This document shows positions 16,500 to 25,753 of a stretch of 64,000 nucleotides of DNA, one piece after another. Every line of letters begins with the position of its first letter. Position 1 is the stretch's first letter. Source of the DNA: Burkholderiales bacterium C2 (GTDB lineage: Bacteria > Pseudomonadota > Gammaproteobacteria > Burkholderiales > Burkholderiaceae_C). The stretch covers positions 62,001 to 126,000 of the forward strand of contig SCOI01000004.1 of NCBI GenBank assembly GCA_005503085.1. The letters run 5' to 3'. Under the pieces are notes generated by a model. The model was given only the letters and a program-made list of their open reading frames with translations, was not told the DNA's origin and did not search any database. Both the position numbers and the translations under genes were made by a program.

Positions 16500-17108
16500 A
16501 TGAGCGCGCTGGAAACAAGCAATCTGGGCATGGTGCCCATCGTCATCGAACAATCGGGCCGCGGCGAGCGCGCCTATGACATCTACAGCCGCCTGCTGCG
16601 TGAGCGCATCGTCTTCCTGGTCGGCCCGGTCAATGACGCGGTGGCCAATCTGGTGGTGGCCCAACTGCTGTTCCTGGAAAGCGAAAATCCGGACAAGGAC
16701 ATTTCCCTCTATATCAACTCCCCCGGCGGCAGCGTCTCGGCCGGCATGTCGATCTTCGACACGATGAATTTCATCAAGCCCCAGGTGGCGACCCTGTGCA
16801 TGGGAATGGCGGCCAGCATGGGCGCCTTCCTGCTGGCGGCCGGCGCCAAGGGCAAGCGCATGTCGCTGCCCAATGCCAAGATCATGATCCACCAGCCGCT
16901 GGGCGGCGCCCAGGGTCAGGCCACCGACATTGAGATCCATGCCCGCGAGATCCTGAAGACCCGCGAGCAGCTCAATCGCATCCTGGCAGAGCGTACCGGT
17001 CAAAGCCTGGAGAAGATCCAGCTGGACACCGAGCGCGACTATTTCATGTCCGCTCCCGAGGCGCAGAGCTACGGCCTGATCGATCAGGTGCTCGAAAAGC
17101 GCCCCTGA
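16500..17108 (+). CDS. clpP: ATP-dependent Clp protease proteolytic subunit
   Basis: A serine protease that forms the tetradecameric barrel capped by ClpX or ClpA. The catalytic triad is visible as S106 (MAASMGAF), H131 (IHQPLGG) and D180. At 202 residues it has normal length. GAGGAAA stands just before the ATG. It has its own heat-shock type promoter and precedes clpX by 114 bp, so the two probably form one heat-inducible unit. Confidence 0.97.
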   Translation: MSALETSNLGMVPIVIEQSGRGERAYDIYSRLLRERIVFLVGPVNDAVANLVVAQLLFLESENPDKDISLYINSPGGSVSAGMSIFDTMNFIKPQVATLCMGMAASMGAFLLAAGAKGKRMSLPNAKIMIHQPLGGAQGQATDIEIHAREILKTREQLNRILAERTGQSLEKIQLDTERDYFMSAPEAQSYGLIDQVLEKRP

Positions 17109-17139
17109 GCTCGGGGCCGGACTCAACTGGTGCTGGATC

Positions 17140-17165
17140 GGGGCCCTTATCGACGCAAGGGCCCC
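17140..17165 (+). other. Hairpin in the clpP-clpX gap
   Basis: GGGGCCCTT (17140-17148) pairs perfectly with AAGGGCCCC (17157-17165) around an 8-nt loop. There is no U-run after it, so it is more likely an RNA-stability or partial-attenuation hairpin than a terminator. Confidence 0.4.
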
Positions 17166-17222
17166 GTCGGCGTTTGAACTATCATCCCATCAGGCACTCA
17201 CGCCTGAATTTGAAGCAGATCC

Positions 17223-18491
<1,269 letters not shown>

Positions 18492-18503
18492 TCTATCCTT
18501 CCC

Positions 18504-18530
18504 CTTCGGCGTCTTGCATTTACCCCCTCA
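18504..18530 (+). promoter_or_regulatory. Sigma-32-like promoter of lon
   Basis: CTTCGG (18504-18509, preceded by CCC), a 13-nt spacer and CCCCCTCA (18523-18530). Geometry is the same as at clpP and the C-block is present, but the -35 matches the consensus CTTGAA at only three of six positions. Confidence 0.4.
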
Positions 18531-18549
18531 GGCCGCAGATGGGCCTGAG
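18527..18549 (+). other. 5' UTR hairpin before lon
   Basis: CTCAGGCC (18527-18534) pairs perfectly with GGCCTGAG (18542-18549). The hairpin ends directly before the lon Shine-Dalgarno AGAGAGG (18551-18557), so it could affect ribosome access or mRNA stability. Confidence 0.4.
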
Positions 18550-18563
18550 AAAGAGAGGTTTTC

Positions 18564-20975
18564 ATGTCCGGTCATCCCGTTCTGCCCGCCGAACCCATCA
18601 CCCTGCCGCTGCTGCCGCTGCGCGATGTGGTGGTGTTCCCGCATATGGTGATCCCGCTGTTCGTCGGGCGCCCCAAGTCCATCAAGGCTTTGGAAGCCGC
18701 GATGGAAGCCGGTCGTCAAATCATGCTGGTGGCCCAGAAGGCCGCCGGCAAGGACGAGCCCAAGCCCGACGATATGTTCGAGGTCGGCTGCGTCTCCAGC
18801 ATTCTGCAGATGCTCAAGTTGCCCGATGGCACGGTCAAGGTGCTGGTCGAAGGCCTGCAGCGCGCCAGCACCAGCAGCATCACCGAGACCGAGGAGCACT
18901 TTGTTGCCGAGGTCGTGCCGATCCCGCCGGAGGCCGATACCAAGCCCGAGGTCGAGGCGCTGCGTCGCGCGGTGACCCAGCAGTTTGACCAGTACGTCAA
19001 GCTCAACAAGAAGATCCCGCCCGAGATCCTGACCTCGATCGCCGGCATCGACGATGCCGGTCGCCTGGCCGACACCATCGCCGCGCATCTGCCGCTCAAG
19101 CTCGACGCCAAGCAGTCGGTGCTGGACCTGTCCGAGGTCGGCAAGCGCCTGGAGAAGCTGCTCGATCTGCTCGAGCACGAGGTCGATATCCTGCAGGTCG
19201 AAAAGCGCATTCGCGGCCGCGTCAAGCGCCAGATGGAGAAGAGCCAGCGCGAGTACTACCTGAACGAGCAGGTCAAGGCGATCCAGAAGGAACTGGGCGA
19301 CGGCGAAGAGGGCGCGGACCTCGAAGACCTGGACAAGAAGATCCAGGCCGCCCGCATGCCCAAGGAAGCGCGCAAGAAGGCCGACAGCGAGCTGAAGAAG
19401 CTCAAGCTGATGTCGCCGATGTCGGCCGAAGCCACCGTGGTGCGCAACTACATCGAGACCCTGGTCAACCTGCCCTGGAGCAAGAAGACCAAGATCAAGT
19501 ACGACCTCAGCAATGCCGAAGGCGTGCTGAACGAAGACCACTACGGCCTGGACAAGGTCAAGGACCGCATCCTCGAATATCTCGCGGTGCAGCAGCGCGT
19601 CGACAAAGTCAAGGCGCCCATCCTGTGCCTGGTCGGCCCCCCGGGTGTCGGCAAGACCTCGCTGGGTCAGTCGGTGGCGCGCGCCACCGGCCGCAAGTTC
19701 GTGCGCATGGCCTTGGGCGGTGTGCGGGACGAAGCCGAGATCCGCGGCCACCGCCGCACCTATATCGGCTCGATGCCGGGCAAGGTGCTGCAGTCGCTGT
19801 CCAAGGTCGGCACGCGCAATCCGCTGTTCCTGCTCGACGAGATCGACAAGCTGGGCATGGACTTCCGCGGTGATCCGTCATCGGCGCTGCTGGAGGTGCT
19901 GGACCCCGAGCAGAACCACACTTTCGGCGACCATTACGTCGAGGTCGATTTCGACCTCAGCGATGTGATGTTCGTGGCTACCTCGAACTCGATGAACATC
20001 CCGCCGGCCCTGCTGGACCGTATGGAGGTCATTCGCCTGTCCGGCTACACCGAGGACGAAAAGGTCAATATCGCCCAGCGCTACTTGCTGCCCAAACAGC
20101 GCAAGAACAATGGCGTCAAGGACGAGGAGATGGACGTCACCGAGTCGGCCATCCGCGGCATCATCCGCTACTACACCCGCGAGGCTGGCGTGCGCTCGCT
20201 GGAACGCGAGATCTCCAAGATCTGCCGCAAGGTGGTGAAGAACCTGGCGCTGAAGACCGTCGAGGGCCAGGCCGTCGTTACCGAGGACAACCTCAACGAC
20301 TTCCTGGGCGTGCGCAAGTACGACTTCGGCCGTGCCGAAAAGAAGAACCAGGTCGGCCAGGTGGTCGGTCTGGCCTGGACCGAGGTGGGCGGCGATCTGC
20401 TGACCATCGAGGCGACGGCGATGCCGGGCAAGGGCAACATCATCCGCACCGGTTCGCTGGGCGATGTGATGAAGGAGTCGGTCGAGGCGGCCCGCACCGT
20501 GGTGCGTTCGCGTGCCCGCCGTCTGGGCATCAAGGACGAGGCCTTCGAGAAGCGCGACGTGCACATCCATGTGCCGGATGGTGCGACGCCCAAGGACGGC
20601 CCCAGCGCCGGCGCGGCGATGACGACGGCCTTTGTCTCGGCGCTGACCGGTATCCCGGTGCGTGCCGATGTGGCGATGACCGGCGAAATCACGCTGCGTG
20701 GCGAGGTCACCGCGATCGGCGGCCTGAAGGAAAAGCTGCTGGCTGCGCATCGTGGTGGCATCAAGACCGTGATGATTCCGGAAGAGAACGTCAAGGACCT
20801 GCAGGACATTCCGGAGAACGTCAAGAACCAGCTCGAGATCGTGCCGGTGCGCTGGATCGATCGGGTGCTGGAAGTGGCGCTGGAGTCGATGCCGGTGGCA
20901 CTGCCTGATGAAGAGCCGGCCGTGGCGGCCAAGGCCGAAGCGGCCGTGGCGGCGCCTCCGGCGGCGACGCACTGA
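18564..20975 (+). CDS. lon: ATP-dependent protease La
   Basis: An 803-residue AAA+ serine protease that degrades misfolded and regulatory proteins. The N-terminal LonN substrate domain covers about 10-200 and a coiled-coil follows. The AAA+ domain has Walker A GPPGVGKT at 358-365. The C-terminal protease domain has the catalytic Ser in DGPSAGAAM (S681) and the Lys dyad partner within GGLKEKLL. The final 20 residues are Ala/Glu-rich. AGAGAGG precedes the ATG. Confidence 0.97.
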   Translation: MSGHPVLPAEPITLPLLPLRDVVVFPHMVIPLFVGRPKSIKALEAAMEAGRQIMLVAQKAAGKDEPKPDDMFEVGCVSSILQMLKLPDGTVKVLVEGLQRASTSSITETEEHFVAEVVPIPPEADTKPEVEALRRAVTQQFDQYVKLNKKIPPEILTSIAGIDDAGRLADTIAAHLPLKLDAKQSVLDLSEVGKRLEKLLDLLEHEVDILQVEKRIRGRVKRQMEKSQREYYLNEQVKAIQKELGDGEEGADLEDLDKKIQAARMPKEARKKADSELKKLKLMSPMSAEATVVRNYIETLVNLPWSKKTKIKYDLSNAEGVLNEDHYGLDKVKDRILEYLAVQQRVDKVKAPILCLVGPPGVGKTSLGQSVARATGRKFVRMALGGVRDEAEIRGHRRTYIGSMPGKVLQSLSKVGTRNPLFLLDEIDKLGMDFRGDPSSALLEVLDPEQNHTFGDHYVEVDFDLSDVMFVATSNSMNIPPALLDRMEVIRLSGYTEDEKVNIAQRYLLPKQRKNNGVKDEEMDVTESAIRGIIRYYTREAGVRSLEREISKICRKVVKNLALKTVEGQAVVTEDNLNDFLGVRKYDFGRAEKKNQVGQVVGLAWTEVGGDLLTIEATAMPGKGNIIRTGSLGDVMKESVEAARTVVRSRARRLGIKDEAFEKRDVHIHVPDGATPKDGPSAGAAMTTAFVSALTGIPVRADVAMTGEITLRGEVTAIGGLKEKLLAAHRGGIKTVMIPEENVKDLQDIPENVKNQLEIVPVRWIDRVLEVALESMPVALPDEEPAVAAKAEAAVAAPPAATH

Positions 20976-20983
20976 GATTTGAG

Positions 20984-21012
20984 TCATGCAAGGCCTTCGA
21001 GGCCTTGCATGA
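20984..21012 (+). terminator. 12-bp hairpin after lon
   Basis: TCATGCAAGGCC (20984-20995) pairs perfectly with GGCCTTGCATGA (21001-21012) across TTCGA. There is no U-run on the plus strand, so termination efficiency is doubtful. The 3' arm also holds a possible -35 box for the tRNA promoter. Confidence 0.5.
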
Positions 21013-21034
21013 GTTCTAAAATCCGGTATAGAAT
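21005..21034 (+). promoter_or_regulatory. Promoter of the tRNA-Gly/Cys cluster
   Basis: TTGCAT (21005-21010) and TAGAAT (21029-21034) are separated by 18 nt, about 75 nt before the first tRNA-Gly. Confidence 0.45.
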
Positions 21035-21107
21035 AGCTGCTTCAGCGCAAACGGCGCAGGACGATTGAAGAAATTCAAACATCCAGCGAGCAGTGTGTTG
21101 AAACTAT

Positions 21108-21183
21108 GCGGGTGTAGCTCAGTTGGTAGAGCGCGACCTTGCCAAGGTCGAGGTCACGAGTTCGAGCCTCGTTACCCGCTCCA
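21108..21183 (+). tRNA. tRNA-Gly (GCC), copy 1
   Basis: A 76-nt tRNA with encoded CCA. The acceptor GCGGGTG pairs with TACCCGC, and the anticodon loop TTGCCAA carries GCC (reads GGC and GGU). Identical in sequence to the two later copies. Confidence 0.97.
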
Positions 21184-21190
21184 GGCATAT

Positions 21191-21216
21191 AAATGGGAAG
21201 CCCCGGCTTCCCATTT
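21191..21216 (+). other. Hairpin after tRNA-Gly copy 1
   Basis: AAATGGGAAG (21191-21200) pairs with CTTCCCATTT (21207-21216) around a small C/G loop, 8 nt after the tRNA. No U-run follows. It may be a processing signal or weak terminator. Confidence 0.4.
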
Positions 21217-21269
21217 CCATCAGTGCTTCACCAAAAGCAGTGACGGCGGTAAGAAAATCTGATTTCTAA

Positions 21270-21343
21270 GGCGCGGTAGCAAAGCGGTTATGCCCCGGAT
21301 TGCAAATCCGGTTAGTCCGGTTCGACTCCGGACCGCGCCTCCA
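21270..21343 (+). tRNA. tRNA-Cys (GCA)
   Basis: A 74-nt tRNA with encoded CCA. The acceptor GGCGCGG pairs with CCGCGCC, the anticodon is GCA between GGATT and AATCC, and the T-arm reads GGTTCGACTCC. Confidence 0.97.
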
Positions 21344-21353
21344 AGAATTCAAT

Positions 21354-21429
21354 GCGGGTGTAGCTCAGTTGGTAGAGCGCGACCTTGCCAAGGTCGAGGT
21401 CACGAGTTCGAGCCTCGTTACCCGCTCCA
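21354..21429 (+). tRNA. tRNA-Gly (GCC), copy 2
   Basis: Identical 76-nt copy of the tRNA-Gly at 21108, starting 10 nt after tRNA-Cys; anticodon GCC, CCA encoded. Confidence 0.97.
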
Positions 21430-21487
21430 GAAAACCGGTTCGCACCGGGTTCGGCCACCAGGCCGGACAAAATGCGGCGAATGAAAT

Positions 21488-21563
21488 GCGGGTGTAGCTC
21501 AGTTGGTAGAGCGCGACCTTGCCAAGGTCGAGGTCACGAGTTCGAGCCTCGTTACCCGCTCCA
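21488..21563 (+). tRNA. tRNA-Gly (GCC), copy 3
   Basis: Third identical 76-nt copy, anticodon GCC, CCA encoded. The 58-nt spacer from copy 2 holds no recognisable element. Confidence 0.97.
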
Positions 21564-21569
21564 AAATGA

Positions 21570-21602
21570 AAAGGGAAGCCTGATGGCTTCCCTTTCTCAT
21601 TT
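21570..21602 (+). terminator. Terminator after the third tRNA-Gly
   Basis: AAAGGGAAGCC (21570-21580) pairs perfectly with GGCTTCCCTTT (21585-21595) across TGAT, followed by CTCATTT. It probably ends the Gly-Cys-Gly-Gly transcript. Confidence 0.7.
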
Positions 21603-21627
21603 CTGCCGCAGTGATAATGCAGCCCAC

Positions 21628-21714
21628 GCCCGGGTGGTGAAATTGGTAGACGCAGCGGACTTAAAATCCGCCGACCTTGCGGTCGTACGGGTTCGATTCC
21701 CGTCCTGGGCACCA
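21628..21714 (+). tRNA. tRNA-Leu (anticodon TAA)
   Basis: An 87-nt class II tRNA with encoded CCA. GCCCGGG pairs with CCTGGGC, the anticodon loop CTTAAAA carries TAA (reads UUA/UUG), and a long variable arm is present. Confidence 0.97.
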
Positions 21715-21752
21715 TGCCCTTCGAGGGCCATAACGACCAACGAGGGGTGGCG

Positions 21753-23039
21753 GTGGGACTGTTTGCGCAAGAGTTGCTGAATCCGGGCGTCAAGAAGCGT
21801 GAGGTGTTCGGCTGGTCGATGTATGACTTCGCCAACTCCGGTTACACCACAGTGGTGCTGACGGCGGTATACAACGCTTACTTCGTCGGCGTCATCGCGC
21901 AGTCCAGCGCTTCGGCCACCTTGCTGTGGACCTCGCTGATCGCGCTGTCCAGCTTTCTCGTCATGCTGATCATGCCGGCGTTGGGGGCTTATGCCGATGC
22001 GCGCGCGGCCAAGAAGCGGCTGCTGATGCTGATGACCACGGGCTGTGTCATCTCGACGATAGGGCTGGGCCTGGCCGGTCAGGGACAACTGGCTTGGGCC
22101 GCGCTGGCGGTCGTTGTCTCCAATACCTGCTATGCCTGCGGAGAGGCCTTGATCGGGGCTTTCCTGCCCGAACTGGCGCGGCGCGATTCGCTGGGGCGGG
22201 TGTCCGGCTGGGGCTGGGCCTTCGGCTATTTCGGCGGCATGCTGGCGCTGGGCCTGAGCCTGGCCTATGTGCTGCATGCGCAGGCGGCCGGGCAGAGCGC
22301 CAGCGAGTTCGTGCCGGTGACCATGTACATCACGGCCGGTGTCTACGCGCTGGCCGCGCTGCCGACCTTTGTGCTGCTGCGCGAGCGCGCCCAGGTTCAG
22401 ACGCAGCCGGCGCCGGCGCAATCGGCGCTGAATCGCCTGAAGGCGTCCTGGCAGCGGGCGCGGCGCTACCCCGATTTCATGCGCTTTCTGGCCTGTGGTG
22501 TCAGCTATCAGGCGGGCATTGCGGTGGTGATCGCCTTGGCGGCGGTCTATGCCGAGCAGACCCTGGGCTTCAAGCAGGCCGAGACCATGGCCCTGGTGTT
22601 CCTGGTCAATATCGCGTCGGCGGTCGGAGCCTTTGTTTTCGGCTATTTCGAGGATCGTGTCGGCCACAGCCGGGCCTTGAAGTTCACCCTGCTGGGCTGG
22701 GTGGCGATGATTCTGCTGGCCTTTGTCGCTCAGGGGCCGGCGTTGTTCTGGGTGGCCGCCGTGCTGGCGGGGCTGTGCATGGGCTCGAGCCAGTCCTGCG
22801 GCCGAGCGATGGTCGGTGCGCTGGCGCCGCCGGCCAGCCTGGCCGAGTTTTTCGGCCTGTGGGCTTTTGCGACCCGGCTGGCGGCCATCATCGGGCCGCT
22901 GACCTATGGCCTGGTGACCTGGCTGACGGCCGGTAACCACCGCCTGGCCATCCTCAGCACCGGCGTCTTCTTCCTGCTGGGCTGGTGGGTGTTGGCCGGC
23001 GTCAATGTGCAGCGCGGCGCAGCGGCTGCGCGCGCCTAG
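21753..23039 (+). CDS. MFS transporter, UMF1/Atg22-like family
   Basis: A membrane transporter of about 428 residues with around twelve hydrophobic segments. The N-terminal segment EVFGWSMYDFANSGYTTVV matches the WxxYDFANS signature of the Atg22-like (UMF1) subfamily. The substrate is unknown; eukaryotic relatives export amino acids from vacuoles. The frame is open from an ATG made by the tRNA CCA end at 21712-21714, which cannot be the natural start. The GTG at 21753 is preferred because GAGGGG precedes it by 5 nt. It converges with murI, overlapping by 4 bp. Confidence 0.85.
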   Translation: MGLFAQELLNPGVKKREVFGWSMYDFANSGYTTVVLTAVYNAYFVGVIAQSSASATLLWTSLIALSSFLVMLIMPALGAYADARAAKKRLLMLMTTGCVISTIGLGLAGQGQLAWAALAVVVSNTCYACGEALIGAFLPELARRDSLGRVSGWGWAFGYFGGMLALGLSLAYVLHAQAAGQSASEFVPVTMYITAGVYALAALPTFVLLRERAQVQTQPAPAQSALNRLKASWQRARRYPDFMRFLACGVSYQAGIAVVIALAAVYAEQTLGFKQAETMALVFLVNIASAVGAFVFGYFEDRVGHSRALKFTLLGWVAMILLAFVAQGPALFWVAAVLAGLCMGSSQSCGRAMVGALAPPASLAEFFGLWAFATRLAAIIGPLTYGLVTWLTAGNHRLAILSTGVFFLLGWWVLAGVNVQRGAAAARA

Positions 23040-23830
23040 ATACGGACTTGGCGCGTGGATGGTGCCGTCCAGCCCATGGCGGTAGTCGCCAGGCGGCTCA
23101 ATACGGCGGGGTCGCCGGTGCTTTCCAGGATCAGGCTCGGCGTGCCGTCGCCGGCCCAATAGCGCTGGGCCTGCTTGGCAACGGCCGCCTCGATCTTCAG
23201 CAACAGGACCTCTGGGCCCAGTGCTTGCTGGAACAGGGGCTGAACCAGCGGGTAGTGGGTGCAGCCCATCAGCACGGTGTCGACACCGGCCTCGCGCAGC
23301 GGTGCGCAGCAGCGCTCGATCAGGCCCCGCAGGGCCGGACCGTCCAACTCACCGGTCTCGATCAGGTCGGCCAGTCCGGGGCAGGGCTGGCTGAAGACCT
23401 GCACGCCTCGGGCATGGGCCTCAATCAAGCTTTGGTAGCGCGCGCTGGCGATGGTGGCCGGTGTGGCCAGCACGCCGATGCGGCCATTGCGGCTGGCGGC
23501 CACGGCCGGCTTGATGCCGGGTTCGATGCCGACGATGGGCAACTCGGGCCAGCGCTCGCGCAAGGCGTTGACCGCGTGGGCGGTGGCCGTATTGCAGGCG
23601 ACGACCAGCATCACCGCGCCTCGGTTCAACAGGTACTCGCCGATTACCAGGCTGCGGGCGGCGATGAAGTCGCTGCTTTTCTCGCCATAGGGCGCATAAG
23701 CGGTATCGGCCAGATAGTGCAGCGGCGCACCCGGCAGGGCCTCGCGCAATTCGCGCAGCACGGTCAGGCCGCCGACACCGGAATCGAAAACGCCCAGGCA
23801 GGGGGAAGTGGGGCTGGAGGTGCTTGTCAT
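23036..23830 (-). CDS. murI: Glutamate racemase
   Basis: Makes D-glutamate for peptidoglycan. The 264-residue protein opens with GVFDSGVGGLTVLREL and carries the two catalytic cysteines C79 (VACNTATAHA) and C190 (MGCTHYPLV). Length and motifs are those of a complete enzyme. The ATG at 23830 is the only good start before the substrate-binding DSG motif. Confidence 0.95.
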   Translation of the reverse strand: MTSTSSPTSPCLGVFDSGVGGLTVLRELREALPGAPLHYLADTAYAPYGEKSSDFIAARSLVIGEYLLNRGAVMLVVACNTATAHAVNALRERWPELPIVGIEPGIKPAVAASRNGRIGVLATPATIASARYQSLIEAHARGVQVFSQPCPGLADLIETGELDGPALRGLIERCCAPLREAGVDTVLMGCTHYPLVQPLFQQALGPEVLLLKIEAAVAKQAQRYWAGDGTPSLILESTGDPAVLSRLATTAMGWTAPSTRQVRI

Positions 23831-23951
23831 CAGGTTGCGCAGTCTAGTTTGTCGGGCCGCTCGCGCCCAAGACGTCGCTAGAATAGAACGGTCGTGCTAT
23901 TTTTTCGGACATTTGACGCCTGGATGACTCAGCGTTGCCGGGGCTGGCCCG

Positions 23952-23977
23952 TAGAATCCGATTAACGTTAACGTCAA
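23952..23977. promoter_or_regulatory. etfBA promoter region with LiuR-like palindrome
   Basis: TAGAAT (23952-23957) is a possible -10 without a clear -35. TTAACGTTAACGTCAA (23962-23977) is a near-perfect palindrome centred on GTTAAC. It has the TTnACGTTnACGTnAA layout I associate with the MerR-family regulator LiuR of branched-chain amino acid and acyl-CoA catabolism. The regulator assignment is from memory of the motif. The etfB Shine-Dalgarno TTGGAG follows at 23984-23989. Confidence 0.5.
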
Positions 23978-23996
23978 TTAGCCTTGGAGTACTTCG

Positions 23997-24746
23997 ATGA
24001 AGGTCTTGGTTCCTGTCAAACGAGTGGTCGATTACAACGTCAAGGTGCGCGTCAAGAGCGACGGCACCGGTGTGGACATCGCCAATGTGAAGATGTCCAT
24101 GAACCCCTTTGACGAGATCGCCGTCGAAGAAGCCGTGCGCCTGAAGGAAAAAGGCGTGGTCACCGAGGTGATCGCCGTCTCCTGCGGCGTGACCCAGTGC
24201 CAGGAAACCCTGCGCACCGCGATGGCCATCGGTGCTGACCGGGCCATCCTGGTCGAGACCGACGCCGAGCTGCAGCCGCTGGCCGTGGCCAAGATCCTCA
24301 AGGCCCTGGTCGACAAGGAGCAGCCGCAGCTGGTGATCCTCGGCAAGCAGGCCATCGACGACGATTGCAACCAGACCGGCCAGATGCTGGCCGCGCTGGC
24401 CGGCCTGCCGCAGGGCACCTTCGCCTCCAAGGTCGAAGTCGCCGACGGCAAGGTCTCCGTGACCCGCGAAGTCGACGGCGGCCTGGAAACCGTCAAGCTG
24501 AGCCTGCCGGCCGTGATCACGACCGATCTGCGCCTGAACGAGCCACGCTACGTGACCCTGCCCAACATCATGAAGGCCAAGAAGAAGCAGCTCGACATCG
24601 TCAAGCCGGCCGATCTGGGCGTGGACGTGGCGCCGCGCATCAAGACCCTCAAGGTCGAGGAGCCGCCCAAGCGCAGCGCCGGCATCAAGGTGCCGGATGT
24701 GGCCACGCTGGTGAACAAGTTGAAGAATGAAGCGAAGGTGATCTGA
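23997..24746 (+). CDS. etfB: Electron transfer flavoprotein beta subunit
   Basis: A 249-residue ETF beta subunit, which takes electrons from acyl-CoA dehydrogenases and passes them via the alpha-subunit FAD to ETF-ubiquinone oxidoreductase. It begins [20 protein letters not shown], and the family signature around VRLKEKG and the AMP-binding adenosine-fold segment are present. It sits one base before etfA and upstream of an acyl-CoA dehydrogenase gene. A LiuR-like operator lies in its promoter. Confidence 0.96.
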   Translation: MKVLVPVKRVVDYNVKVRVKSDGTGVDIANVKMSMNPFDEIAVEEAVRLKEKGVVTEVIAVSCGVTQCQETLRTAMAIGADRAILVETDAELQPLAVAKILKALVDKEQPQLVILGKQAIDDDCNQTGQMLAALAGLPQGTFASKVEVADGKVSVTREVDGGLETVKLSLPAVITTDLRLNEPRYVTLPNIMKAKKKQLDIVKPADLGVDVAPRIKTLKVEEPPKRSAGIKVPDVATLVNKLKNEAKVI

Positions 24747-24747
24747 G

Positions 24748-25677
24748 ATGACTGCTCTGGTAATTGCTGAACACGACAACGCCTCCATCAAGGGCGCGAC
24801 GCTGAACACCGTCACCGCGGCCGCCGCCTGCGGTGGTGATGTCCACGTGCTGGTCGCCGGCTCCAATGCCGCCGCCGCTGCCGCCGCTGCCGCGCAGATC
24901 GCTGGCGTCAGCAAGGTGCTGCACGCCGACGCTGCCCAGCTGGCCGATGGCCTGGCCGAGAACCTGGCCGCGCAAGTGGTGGCCATCGCCGGTGGCTACA
25001 GCCACATCCTGTTCCCGGCCACCGCCTCGGGCAAGAACGTCGCGCCGCGCGTCGCGGCCCTGCTGGACGTGGCCCAGCTGAGCGATGTCACCAAGGTCAT
25101 CAGCGCCGATACCTTCGAGCGCCCGATCTACGCCGGCAACGCGATCGCCACCGTGCAGTCGAGCGACGCCACCAAGGTGCTGACCGTGCGAACGACCGGC
25201 TTTGACGCCGCCGCCGCGGGCGGTTCGGCCGCCGTCGAAACGCTGGCCGCCGCCACCGATTCCGGCAAGAGCAGCTTCGCCGGCCGTGAAGTGACCAAGA
25301 GCGACCGCCCCGAGCTGACCGCCGCCAAGATCATCGTCTCCGGTGGCCGTGCCCTGGGCAGCAGCGACAAGTTCAACGAGGTGCTGACCCCGCTGGCCGA
25401 CAAGCTCGGCGCGGCGCTGGGTGCCTCGCGCGCGGCCGTGGACGCCGGCTACGCGCCGAACGACTGGCAGGTCGGCCAGACCGGCAAGATCGTGGCGCCC
25501 CAGCTCTATATCGCCGCCGGCATCTCCGGCGCGATCCAGCACCTGGCCGGCATGAAGGACTCCAAGGTGATCGTCGCGATCAACAAGGATCCGGAAGCGC
25601 CGATCTTCTCGGTGGCCGACTACGGCCTGGAAGCCGATCTGTTCACCGCCGTGCCCGAGCTGATCAACGCCCTCTGA
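24748..25677 (+). CDS. etfA: Electron transfer flavoprotein alpha subunit
   Basis: The 309-residue FAD-binding partner of EtfB. The Ala-rich N-terminal domain covers about 1-190. The C-terminal FAD domain contains [14 protein letters not shown] and the typical [17 protein letters not shown] signature, followed by [14 protein letters not shown]. It is translated directly after etfB in the same operon. Confidence 0.96.
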   Translation: MTALVIAEHDNASIKGATLNTVTAAAACGGDVHVLVAGSNAAAAAAAAAQIAGVSKVLHADAAQLADGLAENLAAQVVAIAGGYSHILFPATASGKNVAPRVAALLDVAQLSDVTKVISADTFERPIYAGNAIATVQSSDATKVLTVRTTGFDAAAAGGSAAVETLAAATDSGKSSFAGREVTKSDRPELTAAKIIVSGGRALGSSDKFNEVLTPLADKLGAALGASRAAVDAGYAPNDWQVGQTGKIVAPQLYIAAGISGAIQHLAGMKDSKVIVAINKDPEAPIFSVADYGLEADLFTAVPELINAL

Positions 25678-25697
25678 GCGCCCGCTCGAAACCGATG

Positions 25698-25735
25698 AAG
25701 GGCGCCCGACTGTCTGGTCGCGGCGCCCTTGTTGT
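25698..25735 (+). terminator. Hairpin between etfA and the acyl-CoA dehydrogenase gene
   Basis: AAGGGCGCC (25698-25706) pairs perfectly with GGCGCCCTT (25722-25730); an inner GAC/GTC extends it. Only a weak T-stretch (GTTGT) follows, so it may only partly terminate, setting the level of the downstream genes. Confidence 0.45.
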
Positions 25736-25753
25736 ATCTGGAGACAAGACACC

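Noticed and set aside
21108-21714. tRNA cluster as an integration hotspot
   Set aside because: No integrase, no direct repeat of a tRNA 3' end and no compositional change. The three tRNA-Gly are complete genes rather than att duplications.
21714-21752. MFS transporter starting at the ATG formed by the tRNA-Leu CCA end
   Set aside because: It would lie in the tRNA 3' end and lacks a ribosome site. The GTG at 21753 with GAGGGG is better.
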